Assembly (NCBI GenBank): GCA_021802085.1
Contig: JAKAAZ010000040.1
Span: 1-20,445, forward strand
Direction of reading: 5' to 3'
Origin: Acidobacteriota bacterium
GTDB taxonomy: Bacteria > Acidobacteriota > Terriglobia > Terriglobales > Acidobacteriaceae
DNA length: 20,445 bases
Below, in pieces: positions 1 through 7,600 of the stretch (its first letter is position 1; each line of letters begins with the position of its first letter). The position numbers were made by a program, and so were the translations under genes. Below the pieces are notes generated by a model. That model had not been told where the DNA came from. It saw only the letters and a list, made by a program, of their open reading frames with translations, and made no database searches.

Positions 1-601
1 CATTACCAAGCTGCTCGGCCCATGTAAGTGGACTTACTTTCACTTATACGTCATCCTGGACATTTTTAGCCGCTACGTGGTCGGCTGGATGGTGGCCCCG
101 CGCGAGACTGCGGAGTTGGCCAGGCGGCTGATCGCCGATACCTGCGAGAAACAGGGCATCGTGGCCGACCGTCTGACCCTCCACGCCGATCGCGGGACCT
201 CGATGACCTCCAAGCCAGTCGCCCTGTTGCTGGCCGACCTGGGCGTGACCAAGACCCACAGCCGACCTCACGTCTCCGACGACAATCCCTACTCCGAGAG
301 CCAGTTCAAGACCCTAAAATACCGGCCTGAATTTCCCCAGCGCTTCGGCTCCATCGAGGACGCGCGCGCCTTCTGCCAACAGTTTTTCGCCTGGTACAAC
401 CGCCAGCACCATCACAGCGGCATCGCCCTACTGACCCCGGAAATGCTGCATTATGGCATGGCCGAGGAAGTCATCCAGAAGCGCCAGCAGGTCTTGAACA
501 GCGCCTACGCCCGCAACCCGGAACGCTTTGTCCGGGCCTGTCCTCAACCCCTGCCGCAACCCACCGCAGCAGAATCAGTTCCGTCCACACGGGGGTCCTG
601 A
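1..601 (+). mobile_element. IS3-family insertion sequence, 3' portion
   Basis: The left edge of the window lies inside an IS3-like element, recognised only through its transposase. The right terminal inverted repeat could not be identified. It must lie within the few bases after the transposase stop, because the neighbouring host gene ends at 618 on the opposite strand. No target-site duplication can be scored because the other end of the element is outside the window. Confidence 0.7.
2..601 (+). CDS. IS3-family transposase OrfB (DDE integrase core), 5' truncated by the window edge
   Basis: The reading frame is open from base 2, so the gene begins outside the window; the GTG at 77 is internal. 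The first residues (ITKLLGPCKWTY) and then VILDIFSRYVVGW are the usual sequence just after the first catalytic Asp of the rve integrase core, so that first Asp probably lies a few codons upstream of the window. The second Asp is in LHADRGTSMTS and the Glu in NPYSESQFKTLKYRPEFP, followed by the C-terminal rve_3 part (FAWYNRQHHHSGI). All this is typical of OrfB, which cuts and joins the element ends as a fusion with OrfA. The preserved part looks intact. The C-terminal tail after about FVRACPQP is not conserved in the family as I know it. Subgroup not assigned. Confidence 0.9.
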   Translation: MTKLLGPCKWTYFHLYVILDIFSRYVVGWMVAPRETAELARRLIADTCEKQGIVADRLTLHADRGTSMTSKPVALLLADLGVTKTHSRPHVSDDNPYSESQFKTLKYRPEFPQRFGSIEDARAFCQQFFAWYNRQHHHSGIALLTPEMLHYGMAEEVIQKRQQVLNSAYARNPERFVRACPQPLPQPTAAESVPSTRGS

Positions 602-617
602 CAGGGTGAAGGGTGGA

Positions 618-1670
618 TTACGCAAGCCCAGCACGCGATTGATGGGCCCGAATTGCGGTTGCGATATCCAGTGCGACAGCGAGAGCGGCACGGCCGTCTT
701 GCGCTGAAACTTCAGGCGGGGTACGTTCTCGAACCGAACGCAAGAAAGATTCCAGTTCAAGCTGCAACGGTTCTCCTGAGGGGACATCGAGTTTGCGTAG
801 GGCAAATTCTGGCGTTGGATGAACCGCTTGCACGGGCTGGAACTGGAGCGACCCAGACGTTGGCGAGATTGGTTGGCTTGATTCTGGAGATTGCAAAGCG
901 GGTACATCGATGCAAAGGACATCCTGTCGGGCGTAGTCGACGGAAATGTACTGGTGTGGCTGAAAGAAGCGGACTTTTCGGACGCGTTCCGTACTGACGC
1001 GGCTGGCGGTGAAGTTCGCGACACAGCCGGACGCAAATTCAATGCGAACATTGGCGATATCAACCTGTGAGGACAGGATCGGCAGTCCAACCGCATGCAA
1101 CTCGCGAATCGGTGATTGAGTCCAGTTGAGAACAATGTCAAGATCATGAATCATGAGATCGAGCACGACATCGACATCGAGCGCTCTCGGCGTGAAAACA
1201 CTGAGCCGATGAACCTCAAAAAAAAGTGGTTGATGCAACAAGGGACGAACTGCTCGAACGGCCGGATTGAAGCGTTCGAGGTGGCCAACCTGAAGGATGC
1301 ACTTGTGACGCTGCGCCAGGCCGATCAGATCGTCTGCTTGCCGGAGAGTAGCTGTAAAAGGTTTTTCCACCAAGACATCCACGCCGGCAGTCAGAAGTTG
1401 AGACGTTACTGTGGCATGCAGCGAAGTTGGGACGGCTACTGAAGCAGCGTCCGGCGGCGACTGCGAAGAGAGTATCTCGCCGGTAGAAGCGAATACAGGG
1501 AGTTGATATTCCGCCGTGAGTTCGGCAGCCAGAGTCTTATCCGGCTCCACTATTCCTACGAGGCGGACAGGCGCTCCTGCGTTTTCGAGAGCTTGCCAGA
1601 CGCGTATGTGATTTCGGCCGAATGCGCCGGCACCGACAACGACGATTCGTGATGGGGGAATCTTAAGCAA
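618..1670 (-). CDS. Gfo/Idh/MocA-family NAD(P)-dependent oxidoreductase, GnnA-like (UDP-GlcNAc 3-dehydrogenase candidate)
   Basis: The 350-aa cytoplasmic protein has a Rossmann fingerprint at residues 11-18 (VVGAGAFG), the family's EKPF motif at 102-105 and the substrate-domain signature DLMIHDLDI at about 171-179, with the likely catalytic His at 175. Later blocks (DIANVRIEFASGCVANFTASR, and QYISVDYARQ) match the oxidoreductases found beside lpxA in many Gram-negatives, where GnnA oxidises UDP-GlcNAc C3 so that GnnB can aminate it for lipid A. The GnnA assignment is inference; a generic sugar dehydrogenase is the alternative. The start is a TTG at 1668-1670, 10 nt after the upstream small gene, with AGGAAAG about 14 nt before it. 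The 3' end lies only 16 nt from the IS transposase stop, so the C terminus could be slightly altered by the insertion. Confidence 0.8.
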   Translation of the reverse strand: MLKIPPSRIVVVGAGAFGRNHIRVWQALENAGAPVRLVGIVEPDKTLAAELTAEYQLPVFASTGEILSSQSPPDAASVAVPTSLHATVTSQLLTAGVDVLVEKPFTATLRQADDLIGLAQRHKCILQVGHLERFNPAVRAVRPLLHQPLFFEVHRLSVFTPRALDVDVVLDLMIHDLDIVLNWTQSPIRELHAVGLPILSSQVDIANVRIEFASGCVANFTASRVSTERVRKVRFFQPHQYISVDYARQDVLCIDVPALQSPESSQPISPTSGSLQFQPVQAVHPTPEFALRKLDVPSGEPLQLELESFLRSVRERTPPEVSAQDGRAALAVALDIATAIRAHQSRAGLA

Positions 1671-1680
1671 GCGAGTCGAA

Positions 1681-1908
1681 CTACTTTCCTTCGACCGCGC
1701 GCAGACAACGGGCGTAGAGATCCAATAGGTGACCCACCTGGTCCTCGGTCTTAGAATTTCCGCCTGCTACAAATCCTGCGGAAGGCGTTGTCGGTCGACC
1801 TACGCTGGCAGTGACGGCGACGAACTTCAAAAGGTCCAGAGCGATGTCCTCATTGCGTCGGACACCCGTGCCGACAGGAAGCTGTTCCATGAGCGTTAAT
1901 TCCTCCAT
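1681..1908 (-). CDS. Small conserved-looking protein of unknown function in the oxidoreductase operon
   Basis: A 75-aa ORF ends 10 nt before the TTG start of the GnnA-like gene, so the two are probably co-transcribed. An internal ATG at 1888-1890 (residue 7) is the better start: GGAGGAA lies about 10 nt upstream of it, while no clear ribosome binding site precedes 1908. From that start the product is 69 aa, with helical-looking segments NEDIALDLLKFVAVTA and HLLDLYARCLRAVEGK separated by a Gly/Thr/Ser-rich linker. There is no signal peptide or membrane segment. I do not know its function. Its position suggests a role with, or regulation alongside, the sugar-nucleotide enzyme. Confidence 0.6.
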   Translation of the reverse strand: MEELTLMEQLPVGTGVRRNEDIALDLLKFVAVTASVGRPTTPSAGFVAGGNSKTEDQVGHLLDLYARCLRAVEGK

Positions 1909-1939
1909 AGGCGATGCTAGCAGATCACGTCCCCGAACG

Positions 1940-1990
1940 AGGCATGGTCAAAGAAAGGCAGAAGGCGGCTTCGTGATGAGTGTGCCTTCT
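1940..1990 (-). terminator. Possible intrinsic terminator of the regulator gene
   Basis: A perfect 7-bp inverted repeat, AGAAGGC at 1960-1966 and GCCTTCT at 1984-1990, overlaps the stop codon of the leftward regulator gene. Read on the minus strand it is followed by a T-rich run (CTTTCTTT). The 17-nt loop is long and the T-run is interrupted, so this is a moderate candidate. It would separate the regulator from the host operon downstream. Confidence 0.35.
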
Positions 1991-2697
1991 CAAAATTCCG
2001 ATAAAACGTAACAAACCCGGCCGACGATGTGGTCCGCTGCCTGCTCGTTGCCAGCTAGTTCAATGAGTCGCACAGGAATCTGGTGATTTCGAGGTCGCAG
2101 AATCAGCCGATTTGCCTCAAACTCCAGGAAGCACAAGTGCAGCGAGTCAGATGTATGGACGGCATAAATGGTAGGCAACTGCGAGCGGTACAGGGCAAGC
2201 GAATTGTAGTGACGGTCGATGACAGCAACAAAGTACTGACGCAGCAGAGGCTCCATGGCGGCCGCCTGAAGGGCATCTACACGGATCGCTACAAAGCGCT
2301 GCCAGAGCTCTCTTCCTGGGCTGGGGCGGTCTTGGGAAGAACGGAATACACTCTCAGGCATCTCAACTGTGTCGACGATCTCTGAGGACTGAATGCGGGC
2401 GGATAAAGCCGCAGCCGTATGGGTGACGACGGCAATAGTTTGGGTTAGGGATGGACCGCGAGCAGGAGCACTGGGTAGAGCATCTGCGGGGAGCAGATCC
2501 AAGATGGACAGATTCTGGGCAGTCAGGACGCGATCCAGGCCTTCGAGACTGAGAGAACGCTTTCGATTCAGGAAATTCGAGATGTGAGCTTGCTGAAAGT
2601 CTGTAGCCCTCGCAAGGGTAGAACCGGTAAGGAGTCCACGATCGATGCGGCGAAGGATTTCGAGCCGAAGATTTTCATGAAGAGCGTCGAATTTCAT
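1990..2697 (-). CDS. HTH transcriptional regulator with a LexA/CI-like (S24) C-terminal domain lacking the catalytic residues
   Basis: The 235-aa protein has an N-terminal XRE-like helix-turn-helix (about residues 10-65, with STLARATDFQQAHISNFLN as the recognition region), a Pro/Ala linker near 70-85 and a C-terminal domain. Blocks AMEPLLRQYFVAVIDRHY (147-164), TIYAVHT (176-182), NRLILRPRNHQIP (196-208) and IVGRVCYVL (224-232) follow the S24 peptidase/CI repressor fold. The position of the catalytic Ser (normally S-M-E-P) is Ala147, and no Lys occupies the usual general-base position near 185-192. Self-cleavage therefore looks impossible. It is divergent from the phage-like genes and faces the promoter at 2825-2853, so a phage repressor or a host regulator recruited to that role fits. 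A host regulator unrelated to the phage remains possible. Confidence 0.7.
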   Translation of the reverse strand: MKFDALHENLRLEILRRIDRGLLTGSTLARATDFQQAHISNFLNRKRSLSLEGLDRVLTAQNLSILDLLPADALPSAPARGPSLTQTIAVVTHTAAALSARIQSSEIVDTVEMPESVFRSSQDRPSPGRELWQRFVAIRVDALQAAAMEPLLRQYFVAVIDRHYNSLALYRSQLPTIYAVHTSDSLHLCFLEFEANRLILRPRNHQIPVRLIELAGNEQAADHIVGRVCYVLSEF

Positions 2698-2705
2698 ATT
2701 CGCAC

Positions 2706-2722
2706 AATAGCATAAAGCTATT
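2706..2722. promoter_or_regulatory. Palindromic candidate operator upstream of the regulator gene
   Basis: AATAGC at 2706-2711 and GCTATT at 2717-2722 form a perfect inverted repeat with a 5-nt spacer. It ends 9 nt before the regulator start codon, inside an AT-rich stretch (2698-2760). This is the right place for autoregulation by the adjacent HTH protein. A second exact copy was not found in the intergenic region. Confidence 0.35.
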
Positions 2723-2803
2723 TATAATTACAATATATATCTATGCGATAATTTCGCTCACCTCATCGTTTGGCACCGTTTGCTCCATTATGGCGCTCAT
2801 GCT

Positions 2804-2816
2804 TATCTTTAAGATA
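2804..2816. promoter_or_regulatory. Palindrome just upstream of the rightward -35 box, candidate operator
   Basis: TATCTT at 2804-2809 and AAGATA at 2811-2816 are perfectly complementary around a central T. The site ends 8 nt before the -35 hexamer at 2825. It differs in sequence from the other palindrome at 2706-2722, so if both are real they may bind different proteins. Confidence 0.3.
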
Positions 2817-2824
2817 TTTTTATA

Positions 2825-2853
2825 TTGACATAGTTCTAGCGATGGAGTATTAA
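2825..2853 (+). promoter_or_regulatory. Near-consensus sigma-70-type promoter for the rightward phage genes
   Basis: A perfect -35 TTGACA (2825-2830), an exact 17-nt spacer and a -10 TATTAA (2848-2853, four of six matches) give a predicted transcript start near 2860. It points away from the regulator gene into the phage cluster, as expected for an early phage promoter under repressor control. Confidence 0.6.
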
Positions 2854-2876
2854 GAACAGACTCTCCTAATAAAGCG

Positions 2877-3176
2877 ATGAGGTTGAAAAATGCTGACCTT
2901 CCTCTCCCAACTCCAAGTCAACACGATGAAGTGGCTCTGTATACGGTTTGTCTCGCCACATGGGCAAATTGCGGAACCATTTGTAGGCAGCCTATTGAGT
3001 CGCAGTGGGCTTCGAAAGCGGCGAGCCAGGTTGGCTCGCTGAGATTGAAGCCTGTTGTGGATGACAAACCATCCGTCAATTGCTTGTCTATGTACTTCGA
3101 CATCAAAAAACGACAGACATTCAAACTGGAGATGTGCCCGCTGGGTCGTAATCGAACCATAGAGTTCAACGGCTAA
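2877..3176 (+). CDS. Doubtful 99-aa ORF after the rightward promoter
   Basis: This is the first ORF downstream of the promoter, with an ATG about 17 nt after the predicted transcript start. There is no convincing Shine-Dalgarno sequence. The predicted protein has five Cys residues, no recognisable domain, no signal peptide and no membrane segment. ORFs of similar length exist on the opposite strand across the same bases (2850-3209 and 2918-3169), and I cannot tell from composition which, if any, is used. If none is real, 2698-3268 is a non-coding stretch of about 570 nt holding the promoter, the palindromes and an early leader. Listed because of its position only. Confidence 0.3.
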   Translation: MRLKNADLPLPTPSQHDEVALYTVCLATWANCGTICRQPIESQWASKAASQVGSLRLKPVVDDKPSVNCLSMYFDIKKRQTFKLEMCPLGRNRTIEFNG

Positions 3177-3268
3177 GCAGTCTCCCCAAACTGCTCCTTC
3201 AGTGCGCAAAATAAGCTGCGCCTATCGGAGAAGAGAAATTGTTGATTTGCCTTGGAGAATAGTTACTC

Positions 3269-3475
3269 ATGACCCATTCTTATCTGCACTTGAAGATCTG
3301 TGAGGGTTGCGGACGTCTCTGGATCCGCAACAACACGGTTACTGGTGTCTATTGCCGCCGCTGCACGGTCCGACTTTCAGACTTTCCCCTGCCACTCAGC
3401 CGCCGCCGCACTGGACGTCCCCGAAGAGCGAAGACATCCTTAGCAATATTGAGCACAGAAGGAGGTCTGCAATGA
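3269..3475 (+). CDS. Small zinc-ribbon protein, coupled to the following sigma-like gene
   Basis: The 68-aa protein carries two CxxC pairs, Cys11/Cys14 (CEGCG) and Cys29/Cys32 (CRRC), spaced as in a zinc ribbon. A basic tail follows (SRRRTGRPRRAK, about 44-55) that could contact nucleic acid. The ATG is preceded by TTGGAGAA about 10 nt upstream. Its TGA at 3473-3475 overlaps the ATG of the next gene as ATGA, so the two are translationally coupled. Such small zinc-ribbon proteins are common in phage early regions as regulators or RNA polymerase-binding factors. No specific family was recognised. Confidence 0.6.
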   Translation: MTHSYLHLKICEGCGRLWIRNNTVTGVYCRRCTVRLSDFPLPLSRRRTGRPRRAKTSLAILSTEGGLQ

Positions 3476-3993
3476 GTGCTGCCCTCACTCTGTACGACCT
3501 GCGAGCCTCCGAACAATTACATCTTGCTTCCTCAAGGGAACAAATAGGGAAGAGGCACAAAGAAAGTCCAGGTAAGGCGAGTCCTAAGCCGGAGTTTGCT
3601 TTCTATAGAAAATACACGGAGGCCATGCTGCGAAGATACATGAGACTTTCGATGACTGTCGGAAGAATGCCTGCGCTACTAGGTCACGATGCGTTTCGAG
3701 GAAAGATGAGTACTTACCGTGTAACGAGCTTCGAGGACTCAGTGATCTTCGTATACGACGTTGAGAAATGCCTGAAGAAACTTGACGGCTTTTCCCGAGA
3801 ACTAATTCGCCGTATTGCTCTCCAGGAATATACGCAAGGTGAGGCAGCAGGGCTCATGCGTGTAAGTCTACGGACAATTGTACGAAGATATGGAGAGGCG
3901 ATCGATTCTCTTACGCAAATCTTTGTCGATTACCGATTACTAGAGTTAGATTCAATGGATGAGTCAAGCGCCAACCCACGACAATCCATGTAA
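3472..3993 (+). CDS. Sigma-70 region-4-like helix-turn-helix protein, probable phage transcription factor
   Basis: I chose the ATG at 3472 rather than the longer frame from 3307 because AGAAGGAGG sits 7 nt upstream and the shorter form overlaps the zinc-ribbon gene by only four bases. The 173-aa product has a basic N-terminal third (about 20-60) and a C-terminal HTH at about 105-148: LDGFSRELIRRIALQEYTQG, then EAAGLMRVSLRTIVRRYGEA. That pattern is of sigma-70 region 4, also seen in sigma-like late-gene regulators of phages, where it contacts the -35 element. No region-2 core-binding motif is evident, so it is more likely a regulator than a full sigma factor. Its place between the early promoter and the structural genes fits control of late transcription. 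This role is inference. Confidence 0.6.
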   Translation: MSAALTLYDLRASEQLHLASSREQIGKRHKESPGKASPKPEFAFYRKYTEAMLRRYMRLSMTVGRMPALLGHDAFRGKMSTYRVTSFEDSVIFVYDVEKCLKKLDGFSRELIRRIALQEYTQGEAAGLMRVSLRTIVRRYGEAIDSLTQIFVDYRLLELDSMDESSANPRQSM

Positions 3994-4185
3994 ATATGTG
4001 AAAACACGGGAGCTAGCAAAGGAGCGCGATGGCGTGCCAAAGTGCACCTCTCTGTTAGTCTTAACTCACGGTGAGAGATCACGCAAGACGGAGACGCCGG
4101 CCAGGATAGCATTGGATGGATTTTCTTTGTTATCGGCCTTCTTGCTGCAGGTAGAGTAACTACGGTATTGGAGCAAAGAAGGTAA
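3959..4185 (+). pseudogene. Small ORF with a frame-shifted hydrophobic tail, possible gene remnant
   Basis: An ATG at 3959 opens a 66-aa frame to 4159 that overlaps the sigma-like gene by 35 nt; its Shine-Dalgarno sequence is weak. In another frame, open from 4075 to the TAA at 4183-4185 but lacking any plausible start, the translation contains IGWIFFVIGLLAAG, a membrane-like segment, and ends TTVLEQRR. The TAA of that frame begins the left arm of the terminator hairpin, as if it were the true gene end. The two pieces could be one small membrane-protein gene broken by an indel, or unrelated chance frames. No function is assigned. Confidence 0.25.
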
Positions 4186-4226
4186 GGGGGGGGTGATCTG
4201 AAACGATTGCCCCCTTAGCATTTTAT
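4183..4226 (+). terminator. Intrinsic terminator closing the early transcript
   Basis: TAAGGGGG (4183-4190, within a run of eight G) pairs perfectly with CCCCCTTA (4210-4217), with a 19-nt loop, and is followed by GCATTTTAT. Stem and T-run orientation fit rightward termination. It separates the zinc-ribbon/sigma-like genes from the tail-fibre operon. Confidence 0.5.
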
Positions 4227-4239
4227 CGTCTAAGACAGG

Positions 4240-4644
4240 ATGGAAAGCGTGCCGAAGCAACACTCAAAGCGGAGCGCTCCCGCAACGCAAAAAGTCACTC
4301 GGAAGAGCGCGCCGGGTTTCAATCATGGCCGAGTGGAAAATACAGCATTATCGGCAAAAGGCAAGATGCCCTATTGTGAGTTAGCGCGATCGGAAGTCAT
4401 AACCGCATGGCCAAGAATCTTACAAGGCCTCATCGATAAAGCGATGAGCGGCGGATGCCAGCAGGCCAAGCTGCTTTTGGAATTATGCGACTTATCCATT
4501 GCGGATCCGCTTCCGTCGAGGCAGCAACATCAGCAACAACTTTGTGATGCGCTGCTTGAAGGCTTGCGTCTACCAATCCCGAAGCCCAAAAGAGCGATGA
4601 CCGAATGTTCCAGCCAGAACGACAAAGACGCAGGGGAGAAATAA
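4240..4644 (+). CDS. Unknown 134-aa protein, possibly terminase-small-subunit-like or regulatory
   Basis: The protein has a basic, Ser/Thr-rich N-terminal third (KQHSKRSAPATQKVTRKS) and a helical centre, ARSEVITAWPRILQGLIDKA then GGCQQAKLLLELCDLSI (about 49-86). That recalls the helical unit of DUF5681 and terminase-small-subunit-like proteins, but the resemblance is too weak to name it. An alternative GTG at 4249 has better spacing from AGGATGG than the ATG at 4240. Its TAA shares a base with the ATG of the next gene (TAATG), so the two are coupled. A terminase small subunit is otherwise missing from this cluster, which makes that role worth testing, although TerL lies about 5.7 kb away. Confidence 0.55.
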   Translation: MESVPKQHSKRSAPATQKVTRKSAPGFNHGRVENTALSAKGKMPYCELARSEVITAWPRILQGLIDKAMSGGCQQAKLLLELCDLSIADPLPSRQQHQQQLCDALLEGLRLPIPKPKRAMTECSSQNDKDAGEK

Positions 4645-7600
4645 TGATGGAGACAGGGAATCACAGAGTTCAGTCCGCAGACGTATGCCTGAGGCGGCCA
4701 CAAGCAGCGCGCATATGCAGATTAGTTGGCTTGGCTCTATGCGTCGCTGCCGCAGTGTTCCCATGCTACGCCCAGGTCACAACAACCGAGGTGCAGGATA
4801 CGGTATACAACGCAGACGGCACATTTGCGGCGGGAACAATCCTGGTTTCCTGGCCCGCGTTCGTTACTGCGAAAGGAAATACAGTGGCGGCCGGAAATTT
4901 GGCCACGCAGATTGGCGCGAATGGGCAAGTATTGCTCAACTTGGCGCCGAATGTTGGAGCTACGCCGGCTGGATTGTACTACACCGCTGTGTATCACCTA
5001 GATGACGGAACAGTTAGTAAAGAGTACTGGTTGATACCGAGCGTCCCGACAACAACCGTCGCCGCTATCCGCAGCGTTGTAATGCCGGCAAGTGTTGCTG
5101 TTCAAACGATTACAGCCACCCAGGTGAACTCTATGCTTGGGAATTATCTTCCCCTAGCTGGAGGAACCCTAACTGGAGCGTTGCAGCTACCCTTCAATCC
5201 TCAAAGCGCAATGCAGGCAGCAACAAAGAGCTATGTAGATGGCGCGGTCGCACCACTGGCAACGCAAATAACGAAAGCGATTTCATCGACGCCAACATCA
5301 AGTCAAGCAATCCAACAACCGGCCGGAACATCGTTCTCTGCAAATATATTCCAAGGCAGATACAACGCTAGTGCTTTCCAGACAGGCAACCAGAGCAATG
5401 GAATCGCCAATTTGGCAGGAAGTACGAACTGCACCGTGACCTCCCCGAGCGGGCTCAGTGGCTGCACAATCGATGTCGATCCGACATATGGCAATCAAGA
5501 AAATCCTCAAGGCTATGGTCCATATCTCTACGGCAACAATACCAGCAATATGACCTGGCCGATGAACACCCATGTCCACGATGAACGGAACGGAATCACG
5601 GCGGATTATTATGAAAATCCATTTTCAGTTGTCCCCTATCAATCTGTCGGAGAGAATATCACGTCGGCAATAACACTGGACTATCAGAAGTGGCCTTCTT
5701 ACCAGGGTAATGCTGCGGGATCTGAATACCTGCAGACTACCGACTATGCCGGCGGGTATAACTTCTATAACTATTTTGGAAAAAACCAGCCTGCCTACTT
5801 TTTCAAGACGTACTACGACAACCTGTCGCTTGCAGCCACAAACTATACGTCAGGCCAGCAGGAAGCCGTCGAGAATACTGTTAACTGCCACGGTACCGGC
5901 GACTGTCTAGCGATGACCACATATGTGGCCTGCGACGGTGGCGTGAACACCTCCGACGATGAAGGTTGCCATGGCGGCGATTTTACCGTGTCAGAAGATC
6001 CAGTCGTATACAAAGGCACCGTCGCGGTGGCTGCTGCCGTAGGATCTACTACCGTAGCGACGAATGGAACTGCAGGCCAGGGGACAGAAGGACAAGATCG
6101 ACAACTTCTAGATACCAACCCTGCAGACGCTCTTACCGGTACTTCCATCACTGGGTACGCTGCGTCGGTTCCGACAGGACCCAGCGCGAACAGTGCTGTT
6201 AATCCGGTTTCCGCTTCAGACAGCAATGCTAACTTCCCTGTATCTACGATGATCCAGTTGTGCTATGCGGGGTCAGATAACGGAGTGGGAGGATCTGGAG
6301 GGTGTACAGCCGGAAGCCAACCAACTGGCTTTATTCCATCCGCACCCAACATGATAAATCCCGCTGCATCTATCGTAACGAATGTTGTCGCGTCTTATAC
6401 CGCGGCCGCCCCGCAGACTGGGCTTCCTTCCGGTTTCTGCACCCCGGGTACGCTTCAATCTGTGAATTCCGGTGCAGCCTGCTACCTGCCAACTGCGGGA
6501 ACCGCTTGCATTACCGACCAAGAAGAGTATGAAACCGTCAATTACACATACAATCCTTCGGCACAGCAGATTACATTACTAAACCTGCGGTTTCCACATT
6601 TGAATGGACTGTTTTTTGCTCACGGTGGGCTGTGCGGCTATGGGGTGGAGGAGCAAGCAGATGTGTTTAGCGGAGACGGCAATAACAACGGAATCAGCCA
6701 AGTATTCCCGGTCGAGGGTTCTCCGAATTCTACGACGTTTTACTATATCAGCCAAAGGGCCAATCTCGGTTACACATTGCCAGTGCTCGGCGTAAGTAAC
6801 AGGCAAAATGGATATGATATGGTGGGCGGTGGCGAGTGCTTTATGTTGAATGCGTTCATATTTCAATTACAAAGCGATAATCATACTGTTATTGTAGCCG
6901 CAAACGTTCCGTTTGATTCTGGGGATTTGTCTGAAATAAATGGGATGACATTGAACATTACAACGCCCAACTCGACCTATAGTGGCAATTATGTTGCGAG
7001 TTGGGGGACTGTTACCGATAACGCGAACGAATTTTCTTACTATTTGCCGACTACTCCCACAGGGGCAGCGCCGACATCGGGAACTGCTTCATTCTGCAAC
7101 ACCGGCTACAAGCTGTATCCAGCCGTGCGCGTCAATAGCGTGCTCAATACAGCTACTAATAAGGTAGATGGCACAATGAACACGATGCCGTTGCCGATTG
7201 CGTTTGCACAGAACGATACAGTCATGGAAGCCCACTATCCGTGGATCTATACAGCACATGACGGTGGACGGGGCGTCAATCAATTTCTCCCTCGCGTGTA
7301 CAATGGCGGCTCCCTATATGGAATGAGTTATGGCTACCTCTTGAGCGGCCTTCCGTTTGAAGGATTCGCAATTAACAATCAAACGGATCAGAGCAGATAT
7401 CTCGGATATGGGGGTACACACATACCTCCTGGCACGGGATTTGACTTAGGTGGAGACTGGTTTGATTCCTTTGTTGTAAACCAGGCCCCTGACGATTCTG
7501 TAATCAAGGTGGGAAGTTGCAAGCCTTCACCAATCGGCTGCAACAATACGGCAAGCAACTTCAATGTTCTTATGATGCCAGATCTTGAGGCGTTAAATTA

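Noticed and set aside
575..1147. 190-aa minus-strand ORF overlapping the dehydrogenase gene
   Set aside because: It is an out-of-frame shadow of the dehydrogenase, which has clear Rossmann and EKP motifs.
2850..3209. 119-aa minus-strand ORF in the control region
   Set aside because: It has no recognisable domain and would start within and run against the strong rightward promoter; neither strand is convincing here, so only the plus-strand candidate is listed, with low confidence.
3307..3471. N-terminal extension of the sigma-like protein back to 3307
   Set aside because: It lies inside the zinc-ribbon gene in another frame, has Pro/His-rich nonsense composition, and the ATG at 3472 has a near-perfect ribosome binding site.
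4186..4193. Run of eight G as a phase-variation tract
   Set aside because: It lies outside any supported coding frame and is explained as part of a terminator stem.
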